Source: Hysterangium stoloniferum
Lineage: Eukaryota; Basidiomycota; Agaricomycetes; Hysterangiales; Hysterangiaceae
Reading direction: 5' to 3'
DNA length: 64,000 bases
Assembly: GCA_015178975.1 (NCBI GenBank)
Contig: WHVD01000006.1
Span: forward strand, 992,001-1,056,000
The translations under genes and the position numbers were made by a program. Every line of letters begins with the position of its first letter. Position 1 is the stretch's first letter. Below, piece after piece: positions 56,445 to 64,000 of this stretch. The notes under the pieces were generated by a model, which saw nothing but the letters and a program-made list of their open reading frames with translations, did not search any database and was not told the origin of the DNA.

Positions 56445-59133
56445 TAACTATAACTAATTGGTTTGTTGAATCTAGCCAATTTCTGCGAATTAATTTCATC
56501 AGGAGAAGAAGGGGTATTACGTAGGTATTCCTTTTAAGGATGGGGGCTGATACTGATGTCCCAAAATTGACCAGCAAGTAGCCAACCAGGTTGGTTTCAC
56601 GGTTCCGCTAATATAAGGCCTGAATCTCTGTCGCATTTCCCTACTAAATAGTATCAAATCAAATCAAACTGTCTCGGATGTCCACTCACAGACACCCCAA
56701 TACCAACCGACAGCAAACAACAACTTCCCAGCCCTGATTAAGATCAGCTGGGTAGTTTCATGAAGAAATAGCTCATATACCCTTTCGAAGTACAGATAGT
56801 GGTCGGTGAAAACTTCATCGGTTCCCAGCGACACCGTCACGTGAAGGTAAATAAATAACTCCCCTACGCTGGTCTCGTTTTCATGCATTTCACCGACGAA
56901 CGCCCTTCTTCAGAGTTACATTAACTATTTGCCCCAGTCGAGAGTAGAGAGATAAGTAGGAAGCAGGGGAGTTAGTAGTAATCAAACAAAGTATCGTAGG
57001 ATCAGTTGAGCCGATCTCGCGTATGGGATCCAGATCTGCGGCACTGCACGTCTTTTTTGAGCAAGCAAAAGTGTGTCTGTGCCGCCACAACAAGATCCAC
57101 TCGCTTCCGGATGCCATTGCCGCTGCTTTAGGAATTTCTCCCTGGTATCTCTGTCTCGAGGATCAAGGGCCCATTCTCAGGCTCTGTCTGTCATTGGCTC
57201 TCCACCTCACACCCGGGTGAAGAGACTTGACTTGAAACTAAACATTTATCGCAGTTTTTCACCAGCCATCGCCCACCGTGACACTCTCATATTTATCTTA
57301 TCTTTCCGTGCTTCTTGACACTATACGGCCTACTTCCATCGGAACCTTTGGCTTCCTTCCGTGGCCCCCCTTCACTAGTACCGAAGCTCCACTTCTTCCT
57401 TGAACAGTTCACCCCGCCGTTATTCAAGTAGTTCACCGCTTCCTCTGCGCTTGGGAATCGTATCAGCTATTTAGCGAATCTTCATTGAGCCAAAGTAGAT
57501 TAATGAAAGGCCAGTCTGTGACTTATCCAAATGCATATGACGGGATGGCTCCCTCTTAGTAGAAAGCTTGTTCAATAGAAGCGTGTCATATTTTCTATAA
57601 GATTCTTAGACAGCTCATGGATTCATGCCGTTTCTTTCCTAGCGCTATAGTGTAATCTCTCAAGTCCTACAGAGGGCAACTTAAAAACGTTCTATATTGG
57701 AACTGAACTGTCATACTCGACAGACATCGCATCAGCGCGCAACTAATAAACTTACGAAGCGGGTGGCAAACTACCGAAATTTCATGTGTATATTTGGCAA
57801 TGGAGTCGACACATGATACTGATTGGGGCACTCTCAAGAAAATTTAACGAAGTTTGCCAAAATGCTTCTTCGTCGCAAGGCCAATGGCTTGCGTTATTCT
57901 CACCGCCAGCAGTGGCAGTGGATAATATCACATGTTACCGACGTTGGGACATGTCCTCGAAATCCGACCGGAAATGCGCAGATGCAGGAGATTGCGGACT
58001 AACGGACATGGCGCCAGTCACGATAGCATAGCAACATGCTGATTCCTCTCCGGAACTCCGCGTGTGCTATCATCCTCAAGTCGTGGGAGGCGTAAGCCAG
58101 ACCTTATCACACCGGGGGATTGTTCATCTAAGCCACCGACACGTCACGGTCAAGGGAGGAGATAGGAACACCGATTACGCCCTGTTTGTCAAGGACTACT
58201 ACTACCTGTCTGGCTTACTGATGGAAGTGCCTGACTACAGCTAGACATCGAGCCCCCGAGTGAGGTGGATGCCACAGTAAAGGGGGTTAGTTGCCTTGCG
58301 ATTTCTCACACAGTCAGGCGACAACCTCCACGTCTCTAGAAGGTGAAGTGGGAGAGAGCGTCGTCCGGAAGCTCTTACGCCAGACTGTTGGGCGGTGTCT
58401 ACAACGTGTCTCGGCGGGATTAGCCAACCTCACGGCTCTATCCGTCTCTGCGGGACTCCATCCATGCATGGTTACTAATGCCAAATTAGCGTTATCAAGA
58501 TAAAATTCTGTATAATTATTCGATAATTTTTTTGAAAGAATAAGCATTGTTGCTTCTACCAATAAAAATGGGATTATATGTGCATCACGTGACATCAGCT
58601 TCCCACGGCTTTTAAAGGCTTTCGGACTCGAATTTGAAATACGAAATCTATCCTTCCTCGTCTTGTTGTTCCGCTTATAATAGGGCTTGCGCAAAACAGA
58701 ATAGCATCTTTCCAATGTCCACTCCAACCGGACGCCGTAATCGCACCATGTGGCAGGCTTACACTAGTACGAGTTCCCCTATAATATTTTTCCAAATACC
58801 AAGGATGTAATTTAGGGGTACTTTTATAGATCTACCGCATCGAGTTAGGCTAATGTTGGGGCTTTCTTTTGGCATTACCGGTGCCATCGGTCTTGCTGTG
58901 GCAGATAAACTGGAGGACATCTTGCCCGTCAAGAAACAGGAGACTCCAGTTTCAGCAATTGAGCACGAAACCCGGACGTTGCCCCAACACAAGAAATAAC
59001 ATGTGGACAGCGTATCTCAAGTAGTATTAGAAGACGAACAAGAAAATCAATGGACGGTGTAATGGGTGGTATGTGATATGTAACACGTGCGTTATGATAT
59101 TGAATAAAGAGAGAATGGCGTGAAAAAAGGGTA
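56445..59133. other. Gene-poor intergenic region
   Basis: About 2.7 kb with only short, mutually overlapping ORFs on both strands. None shows a recognisable motif, a consistent exon chain or a repeat structure I can support. Confidence 0.45.
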
Positions 59134-61042
59134 TTATGAGCAAATGTTGGGGAATTGACGGTTCGTAGGATTTTGAGGTATCCAGCCACCAGCCAGCCCC
59201 GCTTGGTATGACCAGTCGTCCGCATTCTCAGCCTTCCATGTCCTAACGACCACATCTGTTAGGCTCTTGATCTATATCACCAAATCAGCACTTACCAATA
59301 TATCCATCCTTGGGCGCCTCCTTCATATGAGTCAATCTGTTGTTCCATACGCTTGACTGAGCACTATTCCGTGTGAACAAACTACCACAGTGCTTACCTG
59401 CGCCTCGAAGTACTGCCGCAAGAATGTCTTATAGCTAGAGCTAAAGCCGCTACTGCTGCCTGTAAGGCCGGTGCAACTTCCCACTTTGGTTGATCCGGGA
59501 AATGTGCCATCAAATCGGGCCCCGATCCCGCGGCCATTCAGATTCCTTGCACAGTCGGTCCTGGCGGTTGTCCATTCACCAACCACGGTCCACAGGGTGG
59601 TAAACGACGATAGGGTCGCCCGCTGCGAGCATGCGTTCTGTGATGTAATGATTGATGTGAATATTCGATAACGGACCAAAGCATGCGGAACATACGGAAA
59701 TATGCTGATCTTGAGTTTGCGCAACGAGGTCGTCTGAGAAGACTTGGTAAATGTGCGTATCCATCATGACACCTTGAAAGGAGGGTGCTGCCATAAACCC
59801 ATTCCACGTGCTAAGGGGCTGGAACGCGTCGTGAATGAGCACCATGGTGTTAGACTCCTGAGCCGTGCCGAAAGGGAAGCGGATATTCCCATACGAGTCA
59901 AACCAATACTGTTGTACAACGGGAAGAACGCCACTATCGAACCCTGCAGGCCTGGGCAAACGTAAGACGCGGTGCGTCTTGGCTCAATGGGATACATTAC
60001 TTACTCGTTCAGCGGCGCGATGGTCGTGACGACATTGGTCTGTCCCTTGAACATGTTGGCTGACAATCGACTGGTCAAATCGACGTTCACTTTTGGTGCT
60101 AATATGCGAACATACCAAGGGTCTTGATGATCGCGTCCGTGCGTTGGACGTTGTTGCTGTTCGACTGCCACTCTGGAAAGTCCATCTTCTGTCCGGAGTT
60201 GTCGAAACCGTTCTGGCTACCAGGAGCACCATCTTCAGACATGCATTAGCGTCTCGCTATTAATTAATTTGAAGCAGAATTCCTACGGAGATCGACGATC
60301 AGCTTTAGTCCGTGGTTGCTCGCCCAGGTGACAGCCTTGTTTAGAAAGGTAATCTGGCCTTGGTGGAAGGGTTCACCACCACTGACGTCGAATGCCCAGT
60401 ATCCAATCGGAAGACGGACGTGGTTGAGTCTGATGAAATGTCAACGGGTAAGGCTTGTAATTTAATTATGTCACGGAAGAAAACTGACCCTGCGGCAGCA
60501 ATAGCAGCGAAGTCTGCACCATATTTATAATTAGAGATCAAAACATATTACACCACACATGTTTCATGCACCTGACTCTGTGATCCATGTGTTCCAGTGG
60601 TCTTGGAGTACAGAGGCCGCCGTGTCACGGTCGACGAACTGGCCAAACGTAAATTCATCTATAACACGATTGTCTCCGGTGTTGTCGAAAATGCTAGGCG
60701 TGATCCACGACTGATGGGACGCGTTCGCATGAGAAGATTACTTAATAAGGCTAAGCGAGACTTGCCTCGAGCACTAGCCAGCCACCAAGATTGACACCTC
60801 GAACCTTCTGAGAGCCATAGGGAAAGCCAGGGCTAATGGGGGTATCGCGAGTAAAAAGGCGAGACGTATTGGTCTGGTGAGATGATTGAACACATGGTGA
60901 GCAATCTGGGGTAAGCATAAATAGAGGTTCGATGGATTACATTAGAGGCGGACGCGTCGGCAGCGGGTTGATATACCGGAGTAGCGACGCATATGTGAGA
61001 AAATGCCACTAGGGACGTCGCAAGTGCGATAAAAGGTAGCAT
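59134..61042 (-). CDS. Secreted glucan 1,3-beta-glucosidase (GH5 exo-beta-1,3-glucanase)
   Basis: Releases glucose from beta-1,3-glucan in the wall or medium. Exons (complement): 60941-61042, 60766-60873, 60572-60710, 60489-60513, 60287-60429, 60116-60232, 60005-60059, 59696-59951, 59398-59637, 59296-59351, 59134-59242; 1350 nt, 449 aa, phases consistent. Signal peptide MLPFIALATSLVAFSHICVA. Then [50 protein letters not shown], the acid/base Glu in IAPLNEPAG (its codon is split by an intron), DTHIYQVFS, the nucleophile Glu in WTVVGEWTTA, and WIYWTWKAENADDWSYQ. The intron 60711-60765 starts with GC (GAG|GCAAGT). Family length is normal. A TATA-like ATTATATAC (plus strand, about 61106-61114) lies about 65 bases upstream. 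Confidence 0.93.
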
Positions 61043-62708
61043 ATATAGGATTGGAGGGCGTGTGGGGGAGAGGACGGGGATGGGGGTGGATGAAACGTTG
61101 GAGCATTATATACTCGCACTCGCATCATGAGTGATTGGACACCCCTTGTATAGTCTAATGCGGGAATGATTGAATTGAATTGAGAACACATGAGCACAAA
61201 GGCCGGACAAGTACCACATTCATATTTTTGAAACTCCGTCGAGGCGGCATTGAACGGTACTGTCTGCCGTTTGAATGCCGACGCCATTACCGTCCAGGCT
61301 CACCTTGGGCAGCCAACGGGACACTCTTCCCCTCCTTCATTCCTGTTGCACAAAAATTCCCGCGCCTTCCGTATGCTTCTTGCCCCTTTTACGTTGCATT
61401 TTTAGCTCGGGATCGGTCAGCGTTGGACTATTTTGTAGCGGTCTCATGCGTTTCCTCCGACATTTCTCTCACATTTGTCCACGAGACGACAACCCGTGAT
61501 GAATTCCTGTCTGTTCGTGCGTAAAACGAGCTGCACAAGTCCCAGATTTTTTTGAAGTGTTATCTTTTCCCCCACATGTTCTCAGTTGCTCGTCCAATTC
61601 AAGTGGCGCACATTACACGTCATGTGCTAACTTTCGCGTACCGGCATTCTTCCTATCTTTTCTTTCTATTTAAATACGGTCGAGACCCGACTTGGTCGCA
61701 CGAATATGTTCTACAATACCATGCTTGCCCCATCCCATGAGTCGGAAGGTTGACACGAGTGTCTGCCAGCGAAGGGTTCTATCGCAGTGTACCGGGATCC
61801 TTGTGCTTCGTCCAGGGACAAGAACAAGCACTGGATGTGGGGGCTCACGGGAACCTCCTCCAGCCTACTTGCTGCTCATCCATGCAATCTCTAGGTCTGT
61901 CATGTTTAAACTTTTGGTGGGTGTATGCGAATTAATACGCTCAGTCACAGTCAGCCACAGCCAGCCACATATGTGTGGGAGCCGATCATGGCGATCATGT
62001 TAGACACTCTTGGTATTGAAACATGATCCGGTATATTGCTTGGGTATTGTACAAGCTATATATAGATGATCATGATCATGATATGAAGTCTCTTATAAAC
62101 ACAAGGGTGGAGCAAATATGCGTTCACGTATCAAGTCGTCGTGCTTCCGTATGGGTGCTGCACGGCCAACGAAATGAATAGGAAGTGAGCTAACAATTCA
62201 TTTAACCGATATAGTTTCATGGTAGATGCATAGGTTATTGTACATACTTAATGTAATTTCTACTCAAGTGAAGGGTTCCCCATGTTGGATGTGAAATGTA
62301 TTTGCTCCGTTAATTCGATGAAGCAAATGAATGCTCATGTTTGATTCTCGACGACACTCATGAGCTATCTCAAAATACATTAGTACTTGACATCGTCCAT
62401 CAGAGAGGCTGCTCGCACCATGAGATGACACGGGAATGGCCGCGCTGTGTGATTCTAGCAGGTGCACCATTATTTATGACTGAATTTTGTCAGGCGCCTG
62501 TATCAAAAATCTATAAATCCCGCCACTAGTTCATCATCACACACGGAATGAGGAATTGTCAACCACTCGGAAACGGACATGTAACGTCGTTCTCCCAACC
62601 TCCGTGAAGCATTGCTGAAGCGTCTCGTCGAGGCCATGCCATTCAGTTAGTCTAAATCAAGTCGTAGAAATACCAAATATTTTCCAATGATGCTGGAGAA
62701 GGCTGTAG
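61043..62708. other. Intergenic region upstream of the GH5 gene
   Basis: About 1.7 kb. The first ~300 bases are the GH5 promoter. The remainder shows only short ORFs. A short array of CAGTCACAGTCAGCCACAG words occurs near 61940, and a GATCATGATCATGAT stretch near 62066; both look like simple sequence. Confidence 0.4.
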
Positions 62709-63420
62709 TTACGCCGCCAAGAATCTCGAGAAGAATTCGGTGGGGACGCCTTCCAAGATCCGGTCATGCATTGGCATCATGTCGTGCTTCTTCTTCCTGA
62801 TCAACGTTTCATACTTCGTGTAAAAGGCTGGCATGCTTGTCCACCACGACTCTTTCAAGGTGCGCCAGAGAGCACTAACGGGCAACTCGTTGCCCCCTGT
62901 GCATTGATGCTGGAAGGAAGAAATCATATGCAAGTAGCGGACGTTCGGCGGAAAGTACTCGTAAGGCACTTTATCCATATCGACGCCCTTCGCAAGGTTC
63001 TGGGCACGTCGTTGATGATGTGATGGCTGGGCTGCGACGGCACAGCCAGAACTATTTGTCCGACTTTGAACCACCGTAATCTGAAGCTTCGACTTCCTTC
63101 ATCATCTGAAATGAGGCAAAGATCATTACTCGGAGAAGCTCTTGGAGGCGTCCTTGTCTTTTCCCTGCTTTTTTCGTGGTCACACAGACGAAAATGGGGG
63201 GACTCGAAGCGCTTGTAGGTGCATGCTCTTTCCCTGCGATCAGCCTTGGGTGGTGGGAGTTGAAAGCCATATATTGGCTGCCACATTTCCGGAATTTTAT
63301 TCTGACATCAGTCACGGACTAAAATGAGGAAAGTATCAGCAGGTGAACCATATGGCAGACTCACCGTTCTTTTTGACAGTGAAGGAGAGCCTGGACGACG
63401 GGGTCACGAGGGGAGCCATG
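62709..63420 (-). CDS. Unresolved minus-strand gene, unknown product
   Basis: Several open frames line up on the minus strand. A start candidate at about 63418 begins MAPLVTPSSRLSFTVKKN and meets a clean GTGAGT donor. A following frame (about 63052-63315) reads VTDVRIKFRKCGSQYMAF and GKRQGRLQELLRVMIFASF. A last frame ending at 62709 reads VDMDKVPYEYFPPNVRYLHM and ends TEFFSRFLAA. I could not connect them in one consistent phase, so exon borders are open and it may be a pseudogene. No family recognised. Confidence 0.35.
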
Positions 63421-64000
63421 GGGAAATAGACACAGATTTCTTTTGAAGGGTATTATAATATGTGAAGCTGGGAAGACTGGTAGAAATCCTTTAAAAATGG
63501 ACGTTTCTCGTTGACTTCAAATTTTTTTAGAAGTCTTCGCATTTATTTTATTTTTTGCTAATGCACGGACGGTGATGAATTTCATGTAAAAATGCACGCA
63601 CTTTACCACGCCAAAAAGGTTACATATCTGTAGAAGGATGCCAATAAGTTGATATGGCCCCAGTGCAAATGAAATCATTTATCTAATTAGAATCGGAATT
63701 ATTTGCGGAGATATTTATATTTGACAAAATATTGAACACATGAGCAACACACACCACAGGCCGTCCGGAAGATCTGGATTATAACCCGCCCAAGAGCAGT
63801 AAGTTGTAGAGCGGCGTTAAAATGGCAAAGATACATCCATCTGTACGAATTGGACCTGTAAGTCCAAATTTAAAATAATACTGAGAGTGATAATGAGAGT
63901 GAGCGTGTGTCTCCAGCTTTATTGGAACTTTTGGACTGCATTCTTGATGCAGCAGAAATATACGGGCCACTTGCGGTGTAGCCGGGTTGGACGTCCCGCC
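63421..64000. other. Window end without supported gene
   Basis: AT-rich in parts. The only ORFs are under 65 codons and show no motif. Confidence 0.4.

Noticed and set aside
62060-62080. GATCATGATCATGAT as a protein-binding palindrome
   Set aside because: It is simple sequence repeated by chance-like ATGATC units with no relation to a nearby gene.
1-64000. CRISPR arrays, bacterial operons, riboswitches, tRNA and rRNA genes
   Set aside because: No regular repeat-spacer pattern is seen, the gene structure is eukaryotic, and I found no convincing tRNA or rRNA sequence by eye.

Overview
The window is nuclear DNA of a filamentous basidiomycete, most likely an Agaricomycete. Genes are densely packed on both strands and rich in introns, most of them 46-65 nt long. 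The products are typically fungal: a chitin synthase with a cytochrome b5-like region, an exo-beta-1,3-glucanase, a delta-9 acyl-CoA desaturase fused to cytochrome b5, a P450, a Brh2-type BRCA2 homologue and RSC4. Intron-exon models were built by hand from GT/GC...AG sites, and each was checked for reading-frame phase across all exons. No search or alignment program was used, so family names rest on recognised motifs.

Layout. 0-14 kb: inorganic pyrophosphatase (-), RhoGEF-domain protein (-), tail-anchored thioredoxin (+), a TFIIB/BRF-like factor (-) and ALG9 (-). 13.8-17.7 kb: a dead and a live copy of a polysaccharide deacetylase, in tandem. 18.3-18.8 kb: a decayed tandem repeat. 19-31 kb: desaturase copy 1 (-), TBC/RabGAP-like protein (+), F-box protein (-), CorA-type Mg2+ transporter (+) and desaturase copy 2 (+). 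31.2-35.2 kb: an AT-rich, copia-like retroelement remnant, followed by two tandem 3'-end fragments of a desaturase. 35.5-47.6 kb: RSC4 (+), a PFA4-like palmitoyltransferase (-), mitochondrial EF-Ts (-), a small unknown protein (-) and the chitin synthase (-). 48.2-55.6 kb: BRCA2/Brh2 (+), alkaline ceramidase (-) and P450 (-). 55.6-64 kb: mostly gene-poor, with a secreted GH5 exo-beta-1,3-glucanase (-) and one unresolved gene.

Most genes are unrelated housekeeping genes. There are loose themes of membrane lipids (desaturases, ceramidase), cell wall (chitin synthase, GH5, deacetylase) and glycosylation (ALG9), but no evidence of a pathway cluster.

The most unusual signal is in the splicing. 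Several genes only keep frame and conserved motifs if they contain internal exons of 3, 4 or 5 nt. In both desaturase genes a 3-nt exon supplies one histidine of the third catalytic His box (HNxHH). Skipping it would keep the frame but remove a predicted metal ligand. The ceramidase needs a 3-nt and a 4-nt exon. Five genes also need a GC-AG intron.
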